NCBI RefSeq assembly: GCF_016735675.1
Contig: NZ_JAERSG010000001.1
Span: 1,054,001 to 1,118,000, forward strand
DNA from: Nocardioides baculatus
Lineage (GTDB): Bacteria; Actinomycetota; Actinomycetes; Propionibacteriales; Nocardioidaceae
DNA length: 64,000 bases
Direction of reading: 5' to 3'
In this document: in pieces, positions 8,667-16,884 of the stretch
How positions within the stretch are numbered: the first letter of the stretch is position 1
Layout: each line of letters begins with the position of its first letter
Made by a program: the position numbers and the translations under genes
Notes under the pieces: model-generated
Told to the model about the DNA's origin: nothing
Databases searched by the model: none
What the model saw: the letters and a program-made list of their open reading frames with translations, nothing else

Positions 8667-9280
8667 GACGGCATCCGTTCGTTCGTGGCGTGGGTGGTGG
8701 TGCTGGGCGTGGTGGTGGAGGTGGTGAGCGGTCGGAGCCGGACGATGACGGCCGTGACGATCCACGGCTGCGCCTGGCCGGGCGCGGGCCGCGGGTCGTC
8801 GACGACATGGACGAAGCCGTCGGCCTGCACGACCCGCACCGCCAGCGCATCGACGACGCCGGCGCACGCCGACGCGACGACACCCCTCGGCGCGTCGGGA
8901 CCGGGGTGCTGCGGCGCGAGCCCGCTGTCGAGGGCGCGGGTCTCGAGGTCGGCCCAGGTGACGCCGGCCCCGACGGTGGCCGTCGCGGTCCGGGGGTCGA
9001 CGTCCACGTCGACGAGCCGGTGGGTCAGCACGATCATCACGGGCTCGTCGCCGGATGTCGGTCCGGAGATGCGGAGACCGTGGGCGCGTGCCACGTCGAC
9101 CGCCGCTGCTGCGGCGAGCTCGGTGGCCGGAACCACGACGACGTCCGGGCGGACGTGCGGTGCGTGCGGGTCGGACAGCGCGGCGTCGTACGCCGGGTCG
9201 GTGGGGTAGGCGACCAGCCCGTCGACGGTACGACGCAGGGCGTCGACCGCGGCTGGGGGGATCGCAGTGGTTCGTCTCAT
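8663..9280 (-). CDS. Short FAD-binding (PCMH-type) protein
   Basis: A 205-residue protein matching only the N-terminal FAD-binding subdomain of the PCMH/VAO oxidoreductases (PDVVVVPATELAAAAAVDVARAHGLRISGPTSGDEP, in pieces, then ATVGAGVTWADL and APRGVVASACAG). Family enzymes are usually about 450 residues with a substrate domain and berberine-type C-terminus; both are absent, and the glycine-rich flavin loop is reduced. It may be a cofactor-binding or decayed protein. It begins a three-gene operon. The predicted -10 (9287-9292) ends 6 nt before the ATG, implying a leaderless mRNA. Confidence 0.6.
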   Translation of the reverse strand: MRRTTAIPPAAVDALRRTVDGLVAYPTDPAYDAALSDPHAPHVRPDVVVVPATELAAAAAVDVARAHGLRISGPTSGDEPVMIVLTHRLVDVDVDPRTATATVGAGVTWADLETRALDSGLAPQHPGPDAPRGVVASACAGVVDALAVRVVQADGFVHVVDDPRPAPGQAQPWIVTAVIVRLRPLTTSTTTPSTTTHATNERMPS

Positions 9281-9286
9281 GCGGTC

Positions 9287-9330
9287 ACTGTCGCCCGGCC
9301 CGCTTGCCGACGACTGTCAGCGGACTTGCA
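9287..9330 (-). promoter_or_regulatory. SARP-type operator/promoter of the FAD/hemerythrin/GNAT operon
   Basis: On the minus strand: TGCAAGT (9330-9324), TGACAGT (9319-9313) and GGCAAGC (9308-9302), each 4 bp apart, then 9 bp and GACAGT (9292-9287) as the -10. The ATG follows 6 nt later. The element fills nearly the whole 53-bp gap after the regulator gene. Confidence 0.7.
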
Positions 9331-9333
9331 GCG

Positions 9334-12300
9334 TCAGGTCCGCAGGTGGGCCGGGGTGCGGACCCAGCTGCGGTCCCACGTGCTGGCCTGGCCAGGGCCG
9401 GTCAGCCGGAGGGCGGCGTCGAAGTGGTGCCGGGCGATGACGTGCTCGCCGAGCGTCGTCGCGAGCAGCCCCAGGTAGTGGTCGACAGGTCCCAGCGCCA
9501 GGGCGCCGTTGAGTGATCGGGCGAGCTGTCCGGCCCACGGCAGCATCTCGTCGTAGACCACCCGGGCCTGCTCGACGTCGCCGAGCTCGCTGACGATGTG
9601 GGCGCGCACGGCGATGTCGAAGAGCCACGTCGCGTCGTGCTGCATCGGCGTCGGGCTCCACGTCCGGCGAGCGGCACCGACGTCGCCGGCGTCGAGGAGC
9701 GTGACGACCAGGAGATCGGTGGAGTGCCACGGCATCAGCTCGGTCATCCGGACCGCGTGCTCGTGGAGCGACGACGTGTCGCCCGCGGCGAACTCGATCG
9801 CGAACATCGACCAGAGCCAGATGAAGAAGCCGTTGGGGTCGCCGGACGCGGTGATCGTCGCGGCGATCGTGTCGAACGCGGTCCGGGACCCGTCGAGGTC
9901 GCCCTGCACGAGCATGGTCGTCGCCTCGAAGATCGACGACAGCATCAGCAGCTCGGGGAGCTGGCCGCTCGTGCCGGCGCGCACGGCCGACTCGATGTGC
10001 GCGGCCGCGGTGCCGAGGTCGGCCTCGGCGACCGCGGCGGAGTGCAGGTACATGTGGGCCACGGCGACGTAGCCGTGGAGGTCGGCCCGCTCGGCCGCCT
10101 CCAGCATCCGCTTCCCGATGCGACGCAGGACACCGGGGTCGTCGGAGGCGAGCACGCCGAAGTAGGCGGCATTGAGTGCCCGGCACTCCAGCTCGGGGTC
10201 GTCGAGCTCCTCCGCGATGGCCAGTGCCTCGGTGGCCGCCTCGACGACGACGTCGATGTTCCACGGGTCGGCCTCGATGACGAGGGCGTTGAGCAGCTCG
10301 ATGTGCAGCGCTGGGTCGTCGTCGCCGACCGCTGCGAGCAGCCGGCGCAGCTCGTCGATGGCGGAGGCGTCCACCTGGTCGCTGGCACGGCGGGTCCACA
10401 TCATCGGCGACTGCCACTGCCACGCGCGGGCCACGTCGACCTGCGTGCCGTGCTCCGTGGCCTCGCGGATCGCCACCTGGCGCTCGGTCGCCGCCGCCGT
10501 GATGTTCCCGTCGCGTGCCAGCGCCCGGACGAGGTCCAGCCGGACCGGGAGGGCCTCGGCCGGGTCGGCACCGGCGAGGTCGAGGGCCCGGATCGCGGTG
10601 CGCAGGTGCGGGACCGCGGCGGCGTACCCGCTCCTGGCGGCCGCGGCGAGCAACAGCGGCACCGCATCTGCGGCCGAGCGCCGGTCGAGGCTCGCGGTGG
10701 CGTGGTGGGCGACCTCCTCGACCCGGTCCGGCCACTGGCGGAGGTAGGTCGCGAGAGCTGCCCGGTGCAGCCGGGTACGCCGCAGGGGTGCGAGCCGGCC
10801 GTAGAAGGTGTCGCGGATGAGGGCGTGGGTGAATCGCAGGTCCGAGGGTCGCGGGCTGTCGAGCAGGCCCGCCACGAGGCCGGCGTCGAGGTGGTTGGCC
10901 ACCGAGTCCTCGTCCGTGTCGGCCCACTCCTGCTCGAAGGCGACGACGAGGTCGAAGTCGAGGTCGCGACCCAGCACCGCCGCGCGCGACAGGGCGTCGG
11001 CCGTCGCGACGGGGAGGCGGTCGATGCGTCGCAGCAGCAGGTCGCGGATCGCAGCCGGCACCGTGTCGACGGAGTCGAGACCTTCGGAGTCCACGAGCTG
11101 CGCGAGCTGGCGCAGGAACAGCGGGTTGCCCGCCGAGCGGTCGACGAGCCGCTGCCACGCGCCGTCGGGCAACGTCGCCTCGACGCGCTGCACGAGCAGC
11201 TCCTTCGCAGCGCGGTCGTCGAGCCCGCCGACCACGACCCGGTCGAGGGTCCGCTCGGTGGTGAGGGCGAGGGTGGCGGCCAGGTCGCGCCCGACCTCGT
11301 GGCTGCGGAAGGTCGCGACGAACAGGACCGGTGCGTGCGTCGACTCCACGAGCTGCCACAGCACCTGGAGCGTGTCGTCGTCTGCGCGATGCACGTCCTC
11401 GAGGATCACCAAGGTCCGGGTGCCACGCGCCTCGAGCTGGTGCCGCAGGGCGTCTGCGAGCGCGAAGGGGCGCGCGTCCTCCGGCGGTGCGACAGCCAGT
11501 CCCTCCAGGATCTCCAGCCAAGCCTGGCCCGACGGTGTGCCAGCCACCTCCGAGCAGTGCCCCCGCAGCACCGACCAGGTCGACACGGACTGGTCGCCGA
11601 ACCGCGAGACCAGCGCCGACTTGCCGAAGCCGGCATCGCCCTCCACCCAGACCAGTCCCGCGCGGCTGCGGACGGCGTCCGCAGCCGCACCGAGGCGGGC
11701 CAGCTCGTCCTCCCGGCCGAGGAGGGTCGGCGCATCGACGTCGACGACCTCCGGGACCGGACCGGGCGGCACGACCGGAGCCGGGCGCGCGGGGATCGCG
11801 AGGTGGTCGGCGTGGTTGAGGATGTCGGTCTCGAGGTCGCGCAGGTCCGGGCCGGGATCCACGCCGAGCTCGTCGACCAGCCGCTCCCGCAGGACGGCGA
11901 GGGCGGCGAGGGCGTCGGCCTGGCGGCCGGCCTGGTAGTAGGCGCGGGCGAGGAGGCCGACCGGCTGCTCGCGCAGCGGGTGCGTGCGGACGTGGTCCTC
12001 GAGGTCCGCGATCGCCTCCCCGCCACGACCGAGCCGCAGCGCGGCCGCGGCTCGCAGCTCGACGGCCTCGGAGTGCAGCTCGTGGAGGCGGGTGGACTCG
12101 GTGGCCGCCCACTCGTGGTCGAGGTACTCGGCGAACGGGTCGTCGCTCCACAGCGCGAGCGCCTCGTCGAGGGCGTCCACGGCCGCGGCGTCGTCGAGCC
12201 CGATGGCGCGGCGCACGAGGGCGGTGAAGTGCCAGGTGTCGACGGCGGCCGTCGGCAGCGCGAGTGCGTACCCGGGCGGGTTGCTCACCAGGACGCCGGC

Positions 12301-12549
12301 CGGCCGGCGCTTCTCGCGGTGTGGTTCGAGGGCGGATCGGAGGCGGGAGACGTACGCCTGGAGTGCGCCCGTCGCGCTCGGCGGGGGCTCGCCGCTCCAC
12401 AGCTCTTCGAGGAACCGGTCCGTCGACACCGTCCGGCGACCGGCGGCGACCAGCAGCCCGAGCACCGCGCGCTGACGTGGGCCGCCGAGGTCGACCGGCT
12501 CGCCGTCCAGGCGGGCGCGGACGCCGCCGAAGGCACGGACCTCGAGCAT
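9334..12549 (-). CDS. AfsR/SARP-family transcriptional regulator with AAA ATPase and TPR-like region
   Basis: A 1071-residue regulator. Residues about 1-95 are an OmpR-type winged helix (LGGPRQRAVLGLLV, then RFLEELWSGEPP and ALQAYVSRLRSAL); 100-245 the bacterial transcriptional activation (BTAD) domain ending ERLVDELGVDPGP; 277-320 begins the ATPase with LLGRE and Walker A GDAGFGKS (304-311); the Walker B is VILEDVHRADD; the C-terminal 500 residues are helical repeats. SARPs bind heptamer direct repeats. Four such repeat sets lie in this locus, one upstream of this gene itself, suggesting autoregulation and a local regulon. The inducing signal is unknown. Confidence 0.92.
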   Translation of the reverse strand: MLEVRAFGGVRARLDGEPVDLGGPRQRAVLGLLVAAGRRTVSTDRFLEELWSGEPPPSATGALQAYVSRLRSALEPHREKRRPAGVLVSNPPGYALALPTAAVDTWHFTALVRRAIGLDDAAAVDALDEALALWSDDPFAEYLDHEWAATESTRLHELHSEAVELRAAAALRLGRGGEAIADLEDHVRTHPLREQPVGLLARAYYQAGRQADALAALAVLRERLVDELGVDPGPDLRDLETDILNHADHLAIPARPAPVVPPGPVPEVVDVDAPTLLGREDELARLGAAADAVRSRAGLVWVEGDAGFGKSALVSRFGDQSVSTWSVLRGHCSEVAGTPSGQAWLEILEGLAVAPPEDARPFALADALRHQLEARGTRTLVILEDVHRADDDTLQVLWQLVESTHAPVLFVATFRSHEVGRDLAATLALTTERTLDRVVVGGLDDRAAKELLVQRVEATLPDGAWQRLVDRSAGNPLFLRQLAQLVDSEGLDSVDTVPAAIRDLLLRRIDRLPVATADALSRAAVLGRDLDFDLVVAFEQEWADTDEDSVANHLDAGLVAGLLDSPRPSDLRFTHALIRDTFYGRLAPLRRTRLHRAALATYLRQWPDRVEEVAHHATASLDRRSAADAVPLLLAAAARSGYAAAVPHLRTAIRALDLAGADPAEALPVRLDLVRALARDGNITAAATERQVAIREATEHGTQVDVARAWQWQSPMMWTRRASDQVDASAIDELRRLLAAVGDDDPALHIELLNALVIEADPWNIDVVVEAATEALAIAEELDDPELECRALNAAYFGVLASDDPGVLRRIGKRMLEAAERADLHGYVAVAHMYLHSAAVAEADLGTAAAHIESAVRAGTSGQLPELLMLSSIFEATTMLVQGDLDGSRTAFDTIAATITASGDPNGFFIWLWSMFAIEFAAGDTSSLHEHAVRMTELMPWHSTDLLVVTLLDAGDVGAARRTWSPTPMQHDATWLFDIAVRAHIVSELGDVEQARVVYDEMLPWAGQLARSLNGALALGPVDHYLGLLATTLGEHVIARHHFDAALRLTGPGQASTWDRSWVRTPAHLRT

Positions 12550-12594
12550 GGGCTGATCCTAGGGACGAGGGAGTGGGGTGGCTGAGATGAACGG

Positions 12595-12627
12595 ATCCTC
12601 AGCCGCCCCACTTGCGATCGACTTGCA
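12595..12627 (-). promoter_or_regulatory. SARP-type operator/promoter of the regulator gene
   Basis: On the minus strand: TGCAAGT (12627-12621), 4 bp, CGCAAGT (12616-12610), then 9 bp and GAGGAT (12600-12595) as the -10. Predicted transcription starts about 40 nt before the ATG at 12549. There are only two clear heptamers here, against three or four at the other sites. Confidence 0.6.
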
Positions 12628-12632
12628 GCTGG

Positions 12633-13295
12633 TCAGACCCGCTCGAGCTCGCGCTCGGCCGTTCGCGGCGCGCCGACTCGCTGGATCATGAGGATGCCGA
12701 GCGAGGCGACCATCAGCCCGCGCGGCACCTCGACGATGAGGCCGGCGACCACAGCGCGCTCCGGGAATGGCACGAAGAGCGGCAGGACGCCGAGGACCAG
12801 CATGATGCCGATCCAGCTTGGGATGCCCCCTGCCTTGATCAGCGCGATGCCGATGAGGATCAGGCCGAAGACGAAGATCAACCCGCCCACCGCCTGGAGG
12901 ACGACGAACGACGTCGCGTCGAAGATCTCGCCCGTGTCGGAGACGAGGTGCCGTCCCTGCGGGTCGGCCGCCAGGGTGGGACCGACGAAGGCCTCGACGA
13001 CGAGGTGAGCCATCGCGCTGAGCGCGTTGCCGACCATGTAGGTCGTGAAGCCGACGAACCCGAGCTTGCCGAGCTCCTCGCGGAAGAAGAGGTAGCCGCC
13101 GGGGAGGCCGAGCATCAGGAAGACGGCGCCGGCGTAGATCAGGTACTGCGCCCACGGCGACCTGGGAGCGAGGAAGACCTCGACGGAGTGGGACTGCCCG
13201 TCGATGACGGGGTGCAGCACCCCGCCGAGGAGGCTGAGGACGAAGGACATGATGAGCGCAAGGGCGCTGAGACGGTAGAGCGTTGTGGTGGTCAT
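12633..13295 (-). CDS. DUF4386-like integral membrane protein
   Basis: A 220-residue membrane protein with about six hydrophobic helices, starting MTTTTLYRLSALALIMSFVL and ending in a short charged tail (RTAERELERV). The pattern and size resemble the DUF4386 family, whose role is not known. It is the first gene of the SARP locus, 84 bp before the regulator. Its promoter carries four heptamers, and the -10 ends 6 nt before the ATG, so the mRNA is probably leaderless. Confidence 0.7.
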   Translation of the reverse strand: MTTTTLYRLSALALIMSFVLSLLGGVLHPVIDGQSHSVEVFLAPRSPWAQYLIYAGAVFLMLGLPGGYLFFREELGKLGFVGFTTYMVGNALSAMAHLVVEAFVGPTLAADPQGRHLVSDTGEIFDATSFVVLQAVGGLIFVFGLILIGIALIKAGGIPSWIGIMLVLGVLPLFVPFPERAVVAGLIVEVPRGLMVASLGILMIQRVGAPRTAERELERV

Positions 13296-13301
13296 GCAGC
13301 G

Positions 13302-13356
13302 ACCGTGAGGTACTCCGGTTGCCGGTGGCGTGCAGGCCACTGCACGTCGACTTGCG
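13302..13356 (-). promoter_or_regulatory. SARP-type operator/promoter of the membrane protein gene
   Basis: On the minus strand: CGCAAGT (13356-13350), GTGCAGT (13345-13339), TGCACGC (13334-13328) and GGCAACC (13323-13317), all spaced by 4 bp, then 9 bp and CACGGT (13307-13302) as the -10, 6 nt before the ATG. The outermost repeat lies 5 bp from the end of the PfkB gene. Confidence 0.62.
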
Positions 13357-13361
13357 GGCCG

Positions 13362-14306
13362 TTACTCGACCGCCGTGCGCAGGAAGTCGTCGACCTCGGT
13401 TGCCGTCGGGGCCGACTGCGGCCCGCGCCGCGTCACCTTGATGGCGGCGGCGGCGTTGGCGCGCCGGCAGCCCTCGACCCACGGCGTACCGGCCGCCACC
13501 TCGGCCAGCAGCGCACCGGTGTGGGTGTCGCCGGCACCGTTGGTGTCGACCGGTGTCTGCGGGAAGCCGGGCACGTACGTCGTCCCGCCCTCCACGTGCA
13601 CGGCGCACCCTTCGGGCCCGTCGCGCACGATGGCGACCGCGTCGCCACGCAGCAGGGGAGCGATCGCGGTGGTGAGCTCGGCGAGGTCGGTCGGCGGCTC
13701 CTGGCCGACCGCGCGGAGCAGCTCCTCGGCCTCCTCGGCGTTGCTCGACCAGACGTCGGTGACCTCGAGCATCGCGGCGCGGACGTGCTCGCTGAGGCCG
13801 GCGAACGCAGCCCCCGGATCGAGTACGACGACCACGTCGGGGTCGAGCGTCGGCAGCCAGGCCAACAACGGCTCGCCGGTGCTCGCGAGCGCGAACGAGA
13901 AGCCGGTCACGCAGACCAGGTCGCCGGGTCGCGGGTCCGAGGTCGCGAGCGACTCGACGGAGATGTGGCGCTCGGCGCCGAGGGTCGTGACGAAGGTGCG
14001 CTCGGCGCTCGGCTCGACCATCACCACGCAGATGCCGGTGTCGCGGTCGGGCACGGGGTCGGCGGCCGCGGAGATCCCCTCGGCCGCGAGGGCCGACCGG
14101 ATCAGGTCGCCGTGGGGGCCGGTGCCGATCGCCCCGGCCTGGACGCACTCGGCGCCGAAGCGGGCCGCGGCGACCAGCACGGTCACGGCACCGCCGGCGT
14201 AGTCGGTGGCCGAGGACGCCATCACGTTCTGGCCGCGCGCCGGCAGGTCGGGGACCTCGACGACGACGTCGACCAGCGCCTGGCCGGTGTGGATGACCCG
14301 GCTCAC
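13362..14306 (-). CDS. PfkB-family carbohydrate/nucleoside kinase
   Basis: A 314-residue ribokinase-type kinase. The N-terminal signature is YAGGAVTVLVAAARFG (about residues 36-51) and the C-terminal catalytic signature is VDTNGAGDTHTGALL (about 262-276), with Asp of GAGD as catalytic base. It phosphorylates a sugar or nucleoside hydroxyl using ATP; the substrate is not evident. The GTG at 14306 overlaps the stop of the isochorismatase-like gene (GTGA), so the two are co-translated. That pairing hints at metabolism of a nucleoside- or nicotinamide-ribose-like compound, but this is speculation. Confidence 0.85.
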   Translation of the reverse strand: MSRVIHTGQALVDVVVEVPDLPARGQNVMASSATDYAGGAVTVLVAAARFGAECVQAGAIGTGPHGDLIRSALAAEGISAAADPVPDRDTGICVVMVEPSAERTFVTTLGAERHISVESLATSDPRPGDLVCVTGFSFALASTGEPLLAWLPTLDPDVVVVLDPGAAFAGLSEHVRAAMLEVTDVWSSNAEEAEELLRAVGQEPPTDLAELTTAIAPLLRGDAVAIVRDGPEGCAVHVEGGTTYVPGFPQTPVDTNGAGDTHTGALLAEVAAGTPWVEGCRRANAAAAIKVTRRGPQSAPTATEVDDFLRTAVE

Positions 14307-14848
14307 GACTCCAGGACCTCGGCGGTCGTGGCGAGGGTGATCTGCGGCGGGTAGAGCGCCATCACGTCCAGCGCCGACCGGTGGTTCTCCGGGGTCGAGC
14401 CGGCACACGCGTCGGTGACGACCGTGATCGTCGCGCCGGCATCCGCGGCGGCCAGCGCGGTCGACACGACGCAGCAGTCGGTCGAGACGCCCGTGAGCAC
14501 GAGGTGCGGGGTGGCGCCGGTGATCGCCTCGAGTGCAGGTCCCCACTTGCCGAAGGTCGGCACCGAGACGACGTGGCTCCCGATCCCGTCCATCTCGGGA
14601 ACGAGCGACAGCAGCGGGTCCCCGTCGGGGACCGCGGCGAACGGCCACGCCTCCATGTAGGCCGCCCAGCTGCCCTGCGGCTCGGGCGCGGGCACCCAGC
14701 GCGTGACCACGGTGCGCTCTCCGGCCGCGGACGCGAGACGGCGTACGGGCTCGACGATGCCCGGGAACATGAGCGAGCCCCATTGGCTGTCGGGCGAGGC
14801 GAAGATCCGCTGCGGGTCGATCACGACCAGCCAGGCATCGGGATGCAT
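14303..14848 (-). CDS. Isochorismatase-family cysteine hydrolase
   Basis: A 181-residue hydrolase of the nicotinamidase/isochorismatase fold. The triad is visible: Asp in VVIDPQRIF (residue 11), Lys in FGKWG (about 99) and Cys in GVSTDCCV (about 125). This is a nucleophilic-Cys member (amidase-like), not a true isochorismatase lacking Cys. It is the first gene of a two-gene unit with the PfkB kinase. CAGGCT lies 6 nt upstream of the ATG, fitting the leaderless promoter format seen elsewhere in the window. Confidence 0.83.
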   Translation of the reverse strand: MHPDAWLVVIDPQRIFASPDSQWGSLMFPGIVEPVRRLASAAGERTVVTRWVPAPEPQGSWAAYMEAWPFAAVPDGDPLLSLVPEMDGIGSHVVSVPTFGKWGPALEAITGATPHLVLTGVSTDCCVVSTALAAADAGATITVVTDACAGSTPENHRSALDVMALYPPQITLATTAEVLES

Positions 14849-14920
14849 GCCGTCAGCCTGTCAGAGACCTTCCAGTTCGAGATGCCCGCTTCGAGGTAGG
14901 GATCTCTACCTGTGAGCGGG

Positions 14921-14947
14921 CAGGTCCCCGGATATCCGGGGACCTGC
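14921..14947. terminator. Inverted repeat upstream of isochorismatase gene
   Basis: 9-bp arms GCAGGTCCC and GGGACCTGC enclose a 9-nt near-palindromic centre. It lies in the 179-bp gap between the isochorismatase start and the ABC permease end, with a second hairpin 18 bp further on. Confidence 0.45.
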
Positions 14948-14965
14948 GGGCGACATCGGACAGAC

Positions 14966-15003
14966 GTCGGCGGCCACCGGTCCCCCGACCGGTGACCGCC
15001 GAC
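14966..15003 (-). terminator. ABC operon terminator hairpin
   Basis: 16-bp arms with one mismatch (14966-14981 and 14988-15003) and a 6-nt loop, 25 bp downstream of the ABC permease stop. Good position for termination of the two-gene ABC transcript. Confidence 0.65.
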
Positions 15004-15027
15004 GCGGCACGAGGGAGTAGAGGGGAC

Positions 15028-15849
15028 CTACTTCACCTCGGCACGCAGGACCGCGCGCAGCCCGAAGGCGAGCGGGATCCAGAGCCAGAACAGCGTGGTG
15101 ACGCCGAGCTGCTGCCAGTACTCGGTGGTCATCGAGCTGTCGAAGAGCCGGGTGACCGCGAACTGCACGTCGACCCACGGCTGCAGGTCGCGGAACCACT
15201 CCTGGAAGGCGGCGAGCGTGCCGAGGGCGACCGGCAGGACGAAGGAGTAGACGAAGTAGCCCACGATCGCCGCGGCCGAGCTGCGGAACAGCACGCCGAG
15301 CATGAAGCCCATCAGCATCCCGAGCACGTTGGCCAGGACGATGTTGCCGAACTGCGCGAGCGAGATGTCCCAGGTCGCGTCGAGCCCCGTGATCGCCGAG
15401 CCGACGACGTTGCCAAGCGCACCGACGGCGAGCGCGACGAACATCGCCACGACGCCGACGAGCAGCGTCGCGACCACCTTGGCGGACAGCACGCGACCGC
15501 GCCACGGCACGAGCGTGTACGTCGTCAGGCCGGTGCGCTGGCTGTACTCACCGGTGACCGACAGGATCGCGATGATCGGCAGGACGACCGACAGTGGCAT
15601 CCCGATCGCGGTGGAGAACGTGTTCTGGGTGATCGCCTCGTCCGGCGCCCAGATGATCACCGCGGCCGTCGCGAGCACGGACACGATGCCGACGCTCGCC
15701 ATCAGCCAGAAGCCGGCGCGGGTGTCGAACATCTTGCGGAGCTCGACCTTGACGAGTCGGGCGGTGGGGATGGGGCGTACGACGCGGGCCGGGGTGGCCG
15801 CCTCAGTGGCGGGTGTGTCGAGGACTGCGGGCTGGATCGTGGTGGTCAT
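15028..15849 (-). CDS. ABC-2 type transporter permease
   Basis: A 273-residue membrane protein: about 45 polar residues, then six predicted helices (for example around residues 48-68, 80-100, 130-150, 165-190). TGEYSQRTGLTTYTLVPWRG is the ABC-2 element after the second helix. It pairs with the ATPase directly upstream, overlapping it by 4 bp. Together they would form an exporter; the substrate is unknown. Confidence 0.85.
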   Translation of the reverse strand: MTTTIQPAVLDTPATEAATPARVVRPIPTARLVKVELRKMFDTRAGFWLMASVGIVSVLATAAVIIWAPDEAITQNTFSTAIGMPLSVVLPIIAILSVTGEYSQRTGLTTYTLVPWRGRVLSAKVVATLLVGVVAMFVALAVGALGNVVGSAITGLDATWDISLAQFGNIVLANVLGMLMGFMLGVLFRSSAAAIVGYFVYSFVLPVALGTLAAFQEWFRDLQPWVDVQFAVTRLFDSSMTTEYWQQLGVTTLFWLWIPLAFGLRAVLRAEVK

Positions 15850-16751
15850 GCTGCTGCTCCTTCACGGGCGGTGTCGGCGGTGAGCTCGAGGAACATCTCC
15901 TCCAGGCCCGCGCCGTCGGCGGGGCGGAGCTCGCGCAGGACGACGCCTGCGCGGTGGGCGGTCTCGCCCACGAGCTCCGGTTCGGCGTCGACGCGCAGGC
16001 CGCCGTCGATCGGGGTGGTGACGACGGACGCCTCGTGCAGGGCACGGGCGAGGCGTTCCGTGTGGGCGGGATCGGACGTACGGACGAGGGTGCCGGCGGC
16101 GGCCAGCAGCTCGGCCTTGCTGCCCTGCGCCACGATCCGGCCCTGGCCGATGACGACGATGTCGTCGGCGATGACCTCGATCTCGTGCAGCAGGTGCGAG
16201 GACAGCAGCACGGTGCCGCCGTCGTTCGCGAACCCGCGGAGCAGGTCGCGCATCCACCGGATGCCGGCCGGGTCGAGGCCGTTGGCCGGCTCGTCGAGGA
16301 TGAGGACCTCGGGGTCACCGATCAGGGCCGTGGCGATGCCGAGGCGCTGGCGCATGCCGAGCGAGTAGTCGCGCACCCGGCGGCCGGCCTCGTCGTCGGT
16401 GAGGCCGACGCGGGCGAGCGTCTCGGCGACGCTGGCCTTCGGCAGGCCCATCGTCTGCTGGGCGATGGTGAGGATCTCGCGGCCGCTACGACCGGCGTGC
16501 TGGGCGGAGGCGTCCAGCAGGACGCCGACCTCGAGGCCGGGGTTGACGAGCTCGCGGTAGTCGCGGCCGCTGATGGTGACGCGGCCGGAGCTGGCGCGGG
16601 TGAGGCCGACCATGACGCGCATGGTGGTGGACTTGCCGGCACCGTTGGGACCGAGGAAGCCGGTGACCCGGCCCGTCGCGGCCGTGAAGGACACGTGGTC
16701 GACGGCCGTGAAGGGGCCGTAGTGCTTGGTGAGGGACTCGACGCTGATCAT
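15846..16751 (-). CDS. ABC transporter ATP-binding protein
   Basis: A 301-residue ATPase of the multidrug/lantibiotic-export type. Walker A is GPNGAGKST (about residues 34-42), the signature YSLGMRQRLG and Walker B VLILDEPANGLD follow, then the H-loop LLSSHLLHE. A C-terminal extension of about 80 residues is typical of the DrrA/BcrA-like group. GAGGGT lies 6 nt before the ATG, suggesting a leaderless transcript covering both ABC genes. Confidence 0.9.
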   Translation of the reverse strand: MISVESLTKHYGPFTAVDHVSFTAATGRVTGFLGPNGAGKSTTMRVMVGLTRASSGRVTISGRDYRELVNPGLEVGVLLDASAQHAGRSGREILTIAQQTMGLPKASVAETLARVGLTDDEAGRRVRDYSLGMRQRLGIATALIGDPEVLILDEPANGLDPAGIRWMRDLLRGFANDGGTVLLSSHLLHEIEVIADDIVVIGQGRIVAQGSKAELLAAAGTLVRTSDPAHTERLARALHEASVVTTPIDGGLRVDAEPELVGETAHRAGVVLRELRPADGAGLEEMFLELTADTAREGAAA

Positions 16752-16872
16752 GGGTCAACCCTCGTGGCGACCGGTGCTCCCGCACATCGGGGAGAGTGCC
16801 CGGTCGGTCCCCGAGACCGACCCTGAGAAGACCCCGGTGCCCGCAGATGTGGGCGGGTTGGGCGCGTCCGGG

Positions 16873-16878
16873 GACAAT
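16873..16878 (+). promoter_or_regulatory. -10 element, leaderless start
   Basis: GACAAT is followed by 6 nt and the GTG at 16885, placing the transcription start at or next to the start codon. Confidence 0.5.
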
Positions 16879-16884
16879 GGTGTC

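Noticed and set aside
9317..12400. A 1027-codon alternative minus-strand frame in the regulator region
   Set aside because: Composition is Arg/Pro/Ala-rich and it lacks Walker or HTH motifs; the frame of 9334-12549 has all of them.
9598..12585. A 995-codon open frame on the plus strand, opposite the AfsR-type regulator
   Set aside because: It is an antisense shadow of a well-supported gene; its predicted protein is Arg/Gly/Val-rich without domains, as expected from a GC-rich reverse complement.
14906..15505. A 199-codon minus-strand frame overlapping the ABC permease end
   Set aside because: Arg-rich off-frame product; the permease frame has clear membrane helices.
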